DNA of 64,000 nucleotides from Pseudomonadota bacterium. GTDB taxonomy: Bacteria; Pseudomonadota; Gammaproteobacteria; Burkholderiales; Gallionellaceae. The stretch is taken from NCBI GenBank assembly GCA_021800795.1, contig JAJYYO010000013.1, positions 1 through 64,000 of the forward strand. The letters are read 5' to 3'. Positions 25,959 through 34,417 of the stretch are shown one piece after another (within the stretch, counting starts at the first letter, position 1; the number at the start of each line of letters is the position of its first letter). The notes under the pieces were generated by a model that was given only the letters and a program-made list of their open reading frames with translations, was not told the DNA's origin and searched no databases. A program made the translations under genes and the position numbers.

Positions 25959-26361
25959 CCTATTTACCCCTCCCAATCATAATTGGACTGCGGAAATGAA
26001 TATACTATTTAAAACGCGATTCAGGCCGTGGGCTGCTCTGATTTTCTAGTGACGAATGCTATGGCTTTTTTCAGTATATCGCGACCCCTCTTACGGGTTA
26101 TAGGCGGATAGCTCATCACGGCTATGGATGGCCGGGCTCTCCATTGGGCATAATGGCATCCCTTTGAAAAGGCTCACCTTGTAGTCTTTGAAGCTGTGCA
26201 TGTTTCACGGATGCTGTTGATTTTCCGTGATCTGTGCAGATTTATGTATAGATATTTATCAGGCTGTTATGATTATCCCCTCGCAGCATACTGACAGGAC
26301 GTCAGAATGATTTTAATCGGGCGTTCGATTGCCAGCAGAATTTTTACCAGCGGAACCTTGA
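25959..26361. promoter_or_regulatory. Divergent promoter region between sat-apr and soe operons
   Basis: About 400 bp without a gene, lying between sat (minus) and soeA (plus), so it must hold both promoters. AT-rich tracts occur at 26000-26015 ('tatactatttaaaac') and 26240-26260. It includes the GGGTTAT operator candidate at 26084-26101, 126 bp from sat and 260 bp from soeA. Confidence 0.6.
26084..26101. promoter_or_regulatory. Candidate operator ACCCC-N6-GGGTTAT
   Basis: The right half GGGTTAT is identical to copies at 11386, 33328, 43003 and 63333. The left half is imperfect with a 4-bp spacer (ACCCCTC) but reads ACCCC with a 6-bp spacer. A degenerate second copy (GCTCATCACGGCTAT) follows 24 bp later. 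It could control sat-aprBA, soeABC or both. Confidence 0.4.
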
Positions 26362-29304
26362 ATGAAAACCCATAATCACGGCGACTCCTCCAGTACCATT
26401 TCACCTCTGCATGACCCCCTGGCGCCACCGCTTGCTGATGCGACGACTGAAGTCCGCAATACCACCTGTTACATGTGCGCCTGCCGCTGCGGCATACGCG
26501 TGCATCTGCGTAACGGCGAGGTGCGCTACATAGACGGCAATCCCGATCATCCGCTGAATAACGGGGTGATTTGCGCCAAGGGTTCTTCCGGTATCATGAA
26601 GCAGTATTCCCCCGCGCGGTTGACCAAACCGCTGCGGCGCAAGCCCGGCACCGAGCGCGGAGCGGGCGTTTTCGAGGAAATCAGCTGGGACGAGACTTTC
26701 GAGATACTTGAAAAACGGCTGTCCCATCTGCGCGCAACCGATCCCAAGAAATTTGCCTTGTTTACCGGCCGCGATCAGATGCAAGCCCTGACCGGCATGT
26801 TTGCCCGTCAGTTCGGCACGCCCAACTATTCCGCGCATGGCGGTTTCTGTTCGGTGAATATGGCCGCCGGCATGATCTACACCATAGGCGGTTCGTTCTG
26901 GGAGTTCGGCGGCCCCGACCTTGAGCGCTCCAAGCTGTTCATCATGATAGGCACGGCCGAAGATCATCACTCCAACCCGATGAAGGTATCGTTGTCGAAA
27001 TTCAAGCGCGAGGGCGGCCGCTTCATTTCGATCAATCCGGTACGCACCGGCTATTCGGCGATTGCCGACGAATGGGTGCCGATCCGCCCCGGCACCGACG
27101 GCGCGCTGATGCTGGCGCTGATACACGAGCTGATCGCGCTGGGCCTGTATGACCGTGAATTCCTGGTGCGTTACACCAACTCGGGCCAGCTGATCAATCT
27201 CGATGCGGAGCACGATGAGTTCGGCATGTTCGTGCGCACCGAAGTGCCCGAAGAGGAAGGATGCTACGACCCGCAAAACAAATTATGGTGGGATCGCAAT
27301 ACCGACAAGGCGGTGGTGACGCATACTGAGGGCGCTGATCCGTTTCTGCTGGGCGATTTCAAATTATCCGACGGCGTACCGGTCAAGCCGGCCTTTCAGT
27401 TGTTGAAGGAGCGGGTAGAGGAATATACGCCGGAATGGGCAGCGCAGATCACCGGTATTCCGAGTGATACCATCCGTCGTCTGGCCCATGAAATGGGCAT
27501 CACGGCTCGCGACCAGAAGATCGAACTGCCGATTGCCTGGACTGATTCCTGGGGCAAGGAGCATGAGTCCGTGATCGGCAATCCGGTCTCGTTTCATGCG
27601 ATGCGGGGCCTTGCGGCACATTCCAACGGCTTTCAGACGATACGTGCATTGTCGATTCTGATGACCCTGCTGGGCACCATCGATAGGCCGGGCGGCTTCC
27701 GTCACAAGACGCCGTTCCCGCGTCCGATTCCGCCCTGTGCGCGTACCCCGAACACCCCGCTGGCGGTCAAGCCCAACACGCCTCTGGACGGTATGCCGCT
27801 GGGCTGGCCGGCTGACCCGGACGATCTGTTTGTCAATCCGGACGGCACGCCGGTGCGTATCGACAAGGCGTTCTCCTGGGAGCATCCTTTATCGGTGCAT
27901 GGACTGATGCATAACGTGATCACCAACGCCTGGCGCGGTGATCCGTACAAGATCGACACGCTGCTGTTGTTCATGGCCAACATGGCGTGGAACTCGACCA
28001 TGAACACCACAGAGGTGCGTAACATGCTCACCGACAAGGAGGAGGACGGCGAGTACAAGATTCCGTTCATCGTGGTATGCGATGCATTCCATTCCGAGAC
28101 CACCGCGTTTGCCGATCTGATCCTGCCGGATACCACTTATCTTGAACGTCACGACGTGATGTCGATGCTCGATCGACCGATTTCGGAATTCGACGGTCCG
28201 GTCGATTCGGTGCGCATTCCGGTATTGCCGCCGACGGGAGAGTGCCGTCCGTTCCAGGAAGTGCTGATCGAGCTTGGCACACGCCTGAAGCTGCCTGCCT
28301 TTGTCACCAAGGAAGGTTCTCGCAAGTATCGCGACTATCCCGACTTTATCGTCAACTGGGAGACCGAACCGGGTTCAGGTATCGGTTTTCTGTCCGGCTG
28401 GCGCGGCAAGGGCGGCGAAAAATCCATGCGCGGCGAGCCGAACCCGAATCAGTGGGAGATGTACGCCAAGAATAACTGCATCCACCATCATGTGTTGCCG
28501 AAGTCCTATCAGTACATGCGCAACTGGAACAAGGGTTATCTGGAATGGTCGCAGCGCAATCGCATCACGCGCTATGCCGAACCTATCCTGATCCATCTGT
28601 ATTCCGAGGTGTTGCAGAAATTCCGCCTGGCCGCACAAGGCAAGGGAATCACGCGCCGTCCGCCCGCGCAACTGGCCAAACGCGTCGAGACTTATTTCGA
28701 TCCGCTGCCGTTCTATTACGAGCCGCTGGAAACGCAGGTCACCGACAAGCACAAGTATCCGTTGTCGGCGCTGACACAGCGCCCGATGGCGATGTACCAC
28801 TCCTGGGATTCGCAGAATGCCTGGCTGCGCCAGATTCATGCTTATAACTACTTGAATATCAATTCAAAAACGGCACAGGCGGCGGGGATTGCCGACGGCG
28901 GCTGGATGTGGGTCGAGTCGCAATGGGGCAAGGTGCGCTGCATGGCACGCTACAGCGAGTCGGTCGAGCCCGGTACGGTGTGGACCTGGAATGCGATCGG
29001 CAAGGCGTCCGGTGCGTGGAATTTGTCGCCCGATGCGAATGAATCGCAGCAGGGTTTCCTGCTGAATCATTTGATTTCCGAAGAGTTGCCGGCAACGGCT
29101 GACGGCAAGGTGTTTTCCAACTCCGACCCGATCACCGGGCAAGCCGCCTGGTACGACGTGCGCGTGCGCATCTACAAGGCGGAAGAGGGCGAACCTCTTC
29201 AATCCTCACCTCAATTTGAACCTATGAAGAAATATCCCGGCATGAAGGAACATCCGAGTTTGCTTGCCTATTTTGGCGGCAAGTTGAAAGGGGGCGCAAA
29301 GTGA
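26362..29304 (+). CDS. soeA: Sulfite dehydrogenase molybdoprotein subunit SoeA
   Basis: A 980-aa molybdopterin oxidoreductase of the DMSO reductase family. The N-terminal [4Fe-4S] motif is 'CYMCACRCGIRV' with the fourth Cys in 'ICAKGSSG'. There is no Tat signal, so it is cytoplasmic as in SoeABC. It oxidises sulfite directly to sulfate. SoeB and a NrfD/DmsC-type SoeC follow, and all neighbours are sulfur genes. Polysulfide/thiosulfate reductase (PhsA/PsrA) is the main alternative, but those are exported, which argues against it. Confidence 0.88.
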   Translation: MKTHNHGDSSSTISPLHDPLAPPLADATTEVRNTTCYMCACRCGIRVHLRNGEVRYIDGNPDHPLNNGVICAKGSSGIMKQYSPARLTKPLRRKPGTERGAGVFEEISWDETFEILEKRLSHLRATDPKKFALFTGRDQMQALTGMFARQFGTPNYSAHGGFCSVNMAAGMIYTIGGSFWEFGGPDLERSKLFIMIGTAEDHHSNPMKVSLSKFKREGGRFISINPVRTGYSAIADEWVPIRPGTDGALMLALIHELIALGLYDREFLVRYTNSGQLINLDAEHDEFGMFVRTEVPEEEGCYDPQNKLWWDRNTDKAVVTHTEGADPFLLGDFKLSDGVPVKPAFQLLKERVEEYTPEWAAQITGIPSDTIRRLAHEMGITARDQKIELPIAWTDSWGKEHESVIGNPVSFHAMRGLAAHSNGFQTIRALSILMTLLGTIDRPGGFRHKTPFPRPIPPCARTPNTPLAVKPNTPLDGMPLGWPADPDDLFVNPDGTPVRIDKAFSWEHPLSVHGLMHNVITNAWRGDPYKIDTLLLFMANMAWNSTMNTTEVRNMLTDKEEDGEYKIPFIVVCDAFHSETTAFADLILPDTTYLERHDVMSMLDRPISEFDGPVDSVRIPVLPPTGECRPFQEVLIELGTRLKLPAFVTKEGSRKYRDYPDFIVNWETEPGSGIGFLSGWRGKGGEKSMRGEPNPNQWEMYAKNNCIHHHVLPKSYQYMRNWNKGYLEWSQRNRITRYAEPILIHLYSEVLQKFRLAAQGKGITRRPPAQLAKRVETYFDPLPFYYEPLETQVTDKHKYPLSALTQRPMAMYHSWDSQNAWLRQIHAYNYLNINSKTAQAAGIADGGWMWVESQWGKVRCMARYSESVEPGTVWTWNAIGKASGAWNLSPDANESQQGFLLNHLISEELPATADGKVFSNSDPITGQAAWYDVRVRIYKAEEGEPLQSSPQFEPMKKYPGMKEHPSLLAYFGGKLKGGAK

Positions 29305-30032
29305 CCCAGCTTGCCTTAGTGATCGATCTCAACGTGTGCGTGGGTTGCCACGCCTGCGTGACCAGCTGCAAGGAATGGAATACTTCCGGTTCGGCAGGGC
29401 CGTTGTGCGACGAGCGTCCCTATGGAGCTGATCCTACCGGGACCTTCTTCAATCGCGTACAAACGTTCGAGATCGGCGAGTTTCCGAATACTGAAACGCT
29501 GCATTTGCCCAAGTCCTGCCTGCACTGCGAAGATCCTCCCTGCGTGCCGGTATGCCCGACGGGCGCATCCTATAAACGCCGTGAAGACGGCATCGTGCTG
29601 GTAGATTACGACAAATGCATAGGCTGCAAATATTGCACCTGGGCATGCCCGTACGGTGCGCGCGAGTTCGACGAGAAGGAAAAGGTGATGAAGAAGTGCA
29701 CCTTGTGCGTCGATCGCATTTACGATATGACGCTGCCGGAGAACGACCGCAAGCCGTCCTGTGTGAAAGCCTGTCCGACCAGCGCACGCTTGTTCGGCGA
29801 TGTGCACGATCCTGAATCGGCAGTATCGAAGGCGATACGCGAGAACGCCGGATACGCGCTGATGCCGGAGTGGGGTACGCACCCTGCCAATCAGTATCTG
29901 CCGCGTCGCAAGACGAATATCAAGATTCATGAAGATGAGCTTGAGCGTGCGGATAATCCGCTTAAAGTGGACGGACTGTTGCCCAAACCGGGCAAAAATG
30001 AGTCTTCCATGGACGATGTGTCTGCCTGGTGA
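29301..30032 (+). CDS. soeB: Sulfite dehydrogenase iron-sulfur subunit SoeB
   Basis: 243 aa with four [4Fe-4S] cluster motifs: 'CVGCHACVTSC', 'CLHCEDPPCVPVCP', 'CIGCKYCTWACP' and 'CTLCVDRIYD...CVKACP'. It transfers electrons from SoeA to the membrane subunit. It starts with GTG overlapping the soeA stop by 4 bp (GTGA), so translation is coupled. No Tat signal precedes the first cluster, consistent with a cytoplasmic complex. Confidence 0.9.
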   Translation: MTQLALVIDLNVCVGCHACVTSCKEWNTSGSAGPLCDERPYGADPTGTFFNRVQTFEIGEFPNTETLHLPKSCLHCEDPPCVPVCPTGASYKRREDGIVLVDYDKCIGCKYCTWACPYGAREFDEKEKVMKKCTLCVDRIYDMTLPENDRKPSCVKACPTSARLFGDVHDPESAVSKAIRENAGYALMPEWGTHPANQYLPRRKTNIKIHEDELERADNPLKVDGLLPKPGKNESSMDDVSAW

Positions 30033-30036
30033 TGAT

Positions 30037-31008
30037 ATGAAACCTGCTTATTCTGTTATTTTTCTGACAACCTTGATCGGCGCGGCACAAGGCCTGTTTC
30101 TCGCGCTGTTCACGCATCAATCCTACGCACTGTTCGGCCTGCTGCCGATGCAATCCGACGCATTTTATGGCTATGGCAGCGTACTTGCCCTGATCCTGCT
30201 GGCAGGCGGACTGATCGCCTCCTTCTTTCATCTGGGCAGACCTGAACGCGCCTGGCGCTCTGCTACGCAATGGCGCACTTCCTGGTTGTCTCGTGAAGTC
30301 ATCGCCTTGCCGGCCTTCATGGGGCTGACCTTCCTTTACGCTGCCGTGCATCTGACCGGTTATAAACCGGTCATCTGGGCGTTGCCCGGCGGAATGGTTT
30401 TTGATCTGTCGATCGTGCTGGGCGCCATCGGCACGCTGCTGGCGTTTACGCTGTTCGTCTGCACCGGCATGATCTATGCCTGCCTGCGCTTTCTGCGCGA
30501 GTGGCATTCCCCGCTTACCGTTATCAACTATATGCTGATGGGCAGCGCCTCCGGTTTCACGCTGGCGGCGTTCTATGCGGCAATGACGACCCCATCGCAG
30601 GCTGATTTCTTCGGAGGCTGGGCGATTATCATCACACTGCTGGCATTGCTAGGCAGAATTGCGTCTCTGGTGCGCAATGCGCGTCTGAAGGCGACATCGA
30701 CGATACAGACGGCCATCGGCGTCAAACACCCGCGTATCGTGCAGCGCTCGCAGGGTTTCATGGGCGGATCATTCAATACCCGTGAATTCTTTCACGGCAA
30801 GAGCGATGCCTTTTTGCGTGCGATCAAACCGGCATTTTTGCTGATGGCTTTTGTGGCGCCGCTAGTTTTGCTGATGGCAGGCATGTTGACTCCCTCGTTG
30901 TTTGGCGTGGCGTTTATCGTGCAGTATGCAGGATTGCTGGCTGAGCGCTGGTTCTTCTTTGCGCAGGCGAATCACCCGCAAAACCTGTACTACCAGACGG
31001 TAGGCTGA
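30037..31008 (+). CDS. soeC: Sulfite dehydrogenase membrane anchor SoeC (DmsC/NrfD type)
   Basis: A 323-aa membrane protein with about eight hydrophobic helices, of the DmsC-like family; 'SFFHLGRPERAWRSATQWRTSWLSREV' is the family signature between helices 2 and 3. It anchors SoeAB on the inner face of the membrane and passes electrons to quinone. ATG 30037 is chosen, 4 bp after soeB; longer in-frame starts lie inside soeB. Confidence 0.88.
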   Translation: MKPAYSVIFLTTLIGAAQGLFLALFTHQSYALFGLLPMQSDAFYGYGSVLALILLAGGLIASFFHLGRPERAWRSATQWRTSWLSREVIALPAFMGLTFLYAAVHLTGYKPVIWALPGGMVFDLSIVLGAIGTLLAFTLFVCTGMIYACLRFLREWHSPLTVINYMLMGSASGFTLAAFYAAMTTPSQADFFGGWAIIITLLALLGRIASLVRNARLKATSTIQTAIGVKHPRIVQRSQGFMGGSFNTREFFHGKSDAFLRAIKPAFLLMAFVAPLVLLMAGMLTPSLFGVAFIVQYAGLLAERWFFFAQANHPQNLYYQTVG

Positions 31009-31061
31009 TTACCGATACAGTTGAAGCCGCGTTCCCTTAAAATATTTACAGGTAAGCACTG

Positions 31062-32045
31062 ATGTTGAACTCACTGATTTGCAGGCTGCAAAGTGCAGGC
31101 GGTCTGCTCAAGACAAATGCGATGCTGCTGCTGCTCTCGATGACGCTGTTTACAGCAGGCGCCTATGCTGCCGAAACGCTGCCTCAGGTTGCCGGCAGCT
31201 TGCCATGGTGGGGTTGGGCGCTGGCTTTATTTGTAACCTGCTTCTTTTTGGGAATTGTCGCCGTTCCTTCCGGTGTGGGCGGCGGGGTATTGTTTGTACC
31301 GATTGTGGGGGGGTTCTTTCCTTTTCATCTGGACTTCGTGCGGGGCGCCGGTTTGCTGGTCGCCCTGGCAAGTTCGCTCGCGGCAGGACCTTCGCTGATG
31401 CGTGGCGGGTTGGCGGATCTGAGACTGGCTTTGCCGCTGGCTGTGCTGGCTTCTGCCAGCGCCATCGTAGGCGCTCTGGTCGGCCTCGCGATTCCTGCCA
31501 GCGTGGTGCAGATCGCACTCGGTCTCACTATTCTGGGCATCGTGACATTGATGGCGACTGCCAAAAAATCCGAATTTCCCATTGTGCCTGCGGCGGATCG
31601 CCTGTCCATCGCGTTATCCATGCACGGGATGTTTCGCGACACGGCGCAGGGGAAAAATATCTCGTGGAAAGTACACCGCACCCCGCTGGGTATTTTCCTG
31701 TTTGTTTTTATCGGCTTCATAGGCGGGCTGTTCGGGGTTGGTGCCGGCTGGGCGAATTTGCCCGTACTCAATCTGTTGATGGGCGCCCCGATCAAACTGG
31801 CTGCGGGTACTTCCGGTTTGATTCTGACGCTTGCCAGTTCATCGGCTACCTGGGTTTATCTCAATGAAGGCTCCGTGCTGGCGATCATCGCCGTTCCTTC
31901 GGTGATCGGCATGATGCTGGGGGCGATGATAGGCGCGCGTCTGCTGCATGTGTTGAGAGCTTCCGTCGTGCGTAAAATGGTCATTTCCTTGTTGCTGTTC
32001 GCCGGGATACGCGCCTTGCTGAAAGGATTGGGAATCTGGCCATGA
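31062..32045 (+). CDS. TauE/SafE-family membrane permease
   Basis: A 327-aa protein with about eight helices and an N-terminal hydrophobic segment ('MLLLLSMTLFTAGAYAAE') that may be a signal or first helix. Repeated family motifs are 'VPSGVGGGVLFVPI' and 'GLFGVGAGWANLPVL'. TauE/SafE proteins export sulfite, sulfonates or related anions. It lies 53 bp after soeC and overlaps the next gene by 4 bp. A role in exporting sulfite or sulfate next to a sulfite-oxidising enzyme is inference. Confidence 0.85.
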   Translation: MLNSLICRLQSAGGLLKTNAMLLLLSMTLFTAGAYAAETLPQVAGSLPWWGWALALFVTCFFLGIVAVPSGVGGGVLFVPIVGGFFPFHLDFVRGAGLLVALASSLAAGPSLMRGGLADLRLALPLAVLASASAIVGALVGLAIPASVVQIALGLTILGIVTLMATAKKSEFPIVPAADRLSIALSMHGMFRDTAQGKNISWKVHRTPLGIFLFVFIGFIGGLFGVGAGWANLPVLNLLMGAPIKLAAGTSGLILTLASSSATWVYLNEGSVLAIIAVPSVIGMMLGAMIGARLLHVLRASVVRKMVISLLLFAGIRALLKGLGIWP

Positions 32046-32476
32046 ATATTTCAAATAACGAGTCTGCCGGCGAACCCGTGCTTTCCGAGGAACAGCAGCG
32101 TTACGCAAGCTGGTTGAATTGGGGCGCACGCTCCGGCTTGCTGATGCTCATTGTGGCCTTCCTGGCCTATGTGACAGGCTGGCTGCCGGCCGATGTGCCG
32201 CTGAATGAATTGCCCAAGGTATGGGGGCTGCCTGTAGATGCGTATCTGAAGCAAACCGGCGCGCCAACGGGCTGGAGTTGGTTGACCCGGATCGGGCGGG
32301 GCGATTTTGCCGGCTTGATTGGCATTGCCTGGTTGTCGGCCAGTTCGCTGATCTGCCTGCTGGCCGTGCTGCCGATTTACGCGCGGCGTCGAGACTGGGT
32401 ATTCGTTGCATTATGTGTGGGCGCACTGGCGGTACAGTTGCTGGCAGCGTCCGGCTGGCTGACTGCCGGCAAATAG
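32042..32476 (+). CDS. Small membrane protein, DUF1634-like partner of TauE
   Basis: 144 aa with three predicted helices ('GLLMLIVAFLAYVTGWLP', 'LIGIAWLSASSLICLLAVLPI', 'WVFVALCVGALAVQLLAASG') and an acidic N-terminus. Small three-helix DUF1634 proteins are frequently encoded next to TauE/SafE permeases, and the 4-bp overlap with the permease gene fits a subunit. The family assignment is by size, topology and position rather than a strong motif. Confidence 0.65.
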   Translation: MNISNNESAGEPVLSEEQQRYASWLNWGARSGLLMLIVAFLAYVTGWLPADVPLNELPKVWGLPVDAYLKQTGAPTGWSWLTRIGRGDFAGLIGIAWLSASSLICLLAVLPIYARRRDWVFVALCVGALAVQLLAASGWLTAGK

Positions 32477-32486
32477 GGAATCCATC

Positions 32487-33302
32487 ATGACTAATCAAGC
32501 GTTCACTCGTATCCTGCTGGCTACCGAACATACCGAATTCGATGCGGGTGCCGAGCGCGTCGCATTTGCCATGGCACAAAAAAGCGGCCGGCCTTTGCGA
32601 GTCGTTTTCCCGCTGTTGAGCAATCCCGAATATGAGGCTGAAATGCCCGAATTCGCCTTGCATGCAGAGCAGGCGGCGGCCGAGAAAATTGCTCAGTTGC
32701 GCGACAGGGCACAGGTGTCGGGCGTACAGCTGGATGTGCATGTGCGGCGGGGATCGCACAGACACCAGGAAATAGTGGCGGAAGCGGTCGAATCTCAAAC
32801 CGATCTGATCGTCATACGCCGACGCGGCAAACCCGGTTTCTTTGCACGGATGCTGGTAGGTGATATGGTCAGCCGCGTGATACACGACGCCTCGTGCAAC
32901 GTGTTGATGGTGCCGCGCAAGGCGGAATTGTGGCGCCGCCAGGTGCTCGTCGCAGTGGGTGACACCCCTTCTGCGCCCGATATTTCCAAAGCCGCCGGAA
33001 CCATCGCGGGCATCTACGGGTTGCCGCTCACCGTGTTGAGTGTAGCGGCCGACACGGATGGCTTGGCGAGGACGCAAAGCCTTAATACCTTGAACGTCGC
33101 CCTGGCTCCCGGCGCTGCTGTGCGTGGCGAGGTGCGCGTCGGCAATCTGGTGGAGCAGACGATTGCAGTCGTGAAACAGACCGGCGCTGACCTGGTGGTG
33201 ATCGGGCGACAGCGCTATCATCTCTTTCCGTTGGGCGGGCGGAGCAATATGCAGGACATCGCGGGCAATATGGATGTGCCGACGCTGGTGATAGCTGTAT
33301 AA
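32487..33302 (+). CDS. Tandem universal stress protein
   Basis: 271 aa made of two UspA domains. The first half runs to about residue 145 ('DLIVIRRRGKPGFFARMLVGDMVSRVIHDASCNVLMVP') and the second from about 150 to the end ('ADLVVIGRQRYHLFPLGGRSNMQDIAGNMDVPTLVI'). The usual ATP-binding GxxGxxxx(G/S) loops are altered in both halves. It is 10 bp after the DUF1634-like gene and so last in the soe-tauE run. Role unknown. Confidence 0.82.
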   Translation: MTNQAFTRILLATEHTEFDAGAERVAFAMAQKSGRPLRVVFPLLSNPEYEAEMPEFALHAEQAAAEKIAQLRDRAQVSGVQLDVHVRRGSHRHQEIVAEAVESQTDLIVIRRRGKPGFFARMLVGDMVSRVIHDASCNVLMVPRKAELWRRQVLVAVGDTPSAPDISKAAGTIAGIYGLPLTVLSVAADTDGLARTQSLNTLNVALAPGAAVRGEVRVGNLVEQTIAVVKQTGADLVVIGRQRYHLFPLGGRSNMQDIAGNMDVPTLVIAV

Positions 33303-33316
33303 GCATTTGTTTATAA

Positions 33317-33334
33317 ATAACCCTAGAGGGTTAT
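33317..33334. promoter_or_regulatory. Candidate operator, perfect palindrome ATAACCC-N4-GGGTTAT
   Basis: The clearest copy of the shared motif: ATAACCC-TAGA-GGGTTAT, symmetric over all 14 half-site bases. A degenerate second copy (CCCCTTCGTGGGTAT) lies at 33342-33356, about two helical turns on. It is 122 bp upstream of tusA and just after the Usp gene, so it should control tusA-dsrE2. Confidence 0.6.
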
Positions 33335-33455
33335 CAGTATTCCCCTTCGTGGGTATGGACGAAACTATCTAGCTCGTTCTTAATTGAGCCTCTGCTTTGT
33401 AAGCGTGGGTTCAGCTTTGTTTAGCGGTGTTTTATTAACTTGTAGGAGATGAAAG

Positions 33456-33683
33456 ATGAATTTTAATAAAGAATTTGATGCCAGTGGCATGTCCTGCCCT
33501 TTGCCTATCGTAAAAACAAAAAAATCGCTGGCCGATATGGAATCGGGTCAAGTGCTCAAGGTTATCGCCACCGATTGTGGCGCGGTCAAGGACATGCAGG
33601 CTTTTGCCGATCAGACCGGCAACAAACTGCTCTCCAACACTGAAGATTGCGGCAAGTACATTTTCTTTATACAGAAGAAATAA
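33456..33683 (+). CDS. tusA: TusA-family sulfur carrier protein
   Basis: 75 aa. The sulfur-binding cysteine is Cys14 in the canonical 'GMSCPLPIVK' (CPxP) motif, followed by the two-layer fold 'SGQVLKVIATDCGAVKDMQAFA'. It carries protein-bound persulfide in the cytoplasm. It is followed 24 bp later by dsrE2, a common pairing in sulfur oxidisers, usually together with a rhodanese (found here at 19.5 kb instead). Ribosome site 'taggagatgaaag'. Confidence 0.93.
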   Translation: MNFNKEFDASGMSCPLPIVKTKKSLADMESGQVLKVIATDCGAVKDMQAFADQTGNKLLSNTEDCGKYIFFIQKK

Positions 33684-33707
33684 GCAGTCACTTCAAAGGG
33701 GTAAAGC

Positions 33708-34178
33708 ATGACTACCAAAAAAATGGCGATTATCGCCACCAAGGGCACGCTGGACATGGCGTATCCGCCGTTTATTCTGGCCTCCACCGCAGCCGCGTTA
33801 GGTTACGACGTGCAGATTTTCTTCACTTTCTACGGCTTGCAATTGCTGCGCAAGGACCTGTCGAACGTGATGATCAGTCCGCTGGCCAATCCGGCGATGC
33901 CGATGCCGGTGCCGATGCCGGTATTCGTGCAGATGTTGCCCGGCATGGAGTCGATGGCAACCATGATGATGAAGCAAAAGCTCAAGAAACACGGCGTGGC
34001 GTCATTGGAAGAATTGCGTGACCTGTGTCTGGAAGCGGATGTAAAATTCATCGCCTGTCAGATGACGGTAGATCTGTTTGAATTCGACAAGAGTGAATTC
34101 ATCGATAACGTCGAATACGGCGGCGCAGCGATGTTCTTCGGTTTTGCGGGCGAGACCGACATCTGTTTGTTCGTTTAA
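33708..34178 (+). CDS. dsrE2: DsrE2-like sulfurtransferase
   Basis: A 156-aa DsrE/DsrF-like fold ('KKMAIIATKGTLDMAYPPFILASTAAALGYDV'). Cysteines are at 107 and 117; Cys117 in 'FIACQMTVDLF' is the conserved one. A Met/Pro-rich stretch ('MPMPVPMPV') and Met-rich helix ('MESMATMMMKQ') lie between the two halves. It would pass sulfur between rhodanese, TusA and DsrEFH/DsrC. Partner gene of tusA. Confidence 0.85.
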   Translation: MTTKKMAIIATKGTLDMAYPPFILASTAAALGYDVQIFFTFYGLQLLRKDLSNVMISPLANPAMPMPVPMPVFVQMLPGMESMATMMMKQKLKKHGVASLEELRDLCLEADVKFIACQMTVDLFEFDKSEFIDNVEYGGAAMFFGFAGETDICLFV

Positions 34179-34197
34179 GCTTCAAATGAAGTTTAAT

Positions 34198-34345
34198 GTG
34201 AATTTCGCGTAGCGATTCGTTCGTTCCCTCTCCCTCCGGGAGATAACCAGCAACTTAGGCATCGTTCTCTGATGCCTTAGGCGATGGTTAGTTGTTCTAT
34301 CAGGGTTCGGGTGAGGGAAGCGGGCATGGCGAGTTCATAATCAGG
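34198..34345 (+). repeat. Hairpin repeat R1, copy b, with a nested insert
   Basis: Begins 'gtgaatttcgcgtagcgattcgttcgttccctctccctccgggaga' and resumes at about 34302 with 'agggttcgggtgagggaagcgggcatggcgagttc'. Between these, about 58 bp (34243-34301) interrupt the hairpin; the insert is itself hairpin-forming (AGGCATC/GATGCCT). Lies between dsrE2 and the FadL-like gene. Confidence 0.8.
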
Positions 34346-34417
34346 GGTGGCTATAAGCCATGCCCGTTAGTAGTGCCGGGCAATAAATCATTCAAATAAT
34401 ACTCAGGGAGAGTCGCA

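Noticed and set aside
26362-31008. Polysulfide or thiosulfate reductase (Psr/Phs) instead of SoeABC
   Set aside because: The catalytic subunit has no Tat signal and the iron-sulfur subunit starts directly at its first cluster, so the complex faces the cytoplasm as SoeABC does; the neighbours are oxidative sulfur genes.
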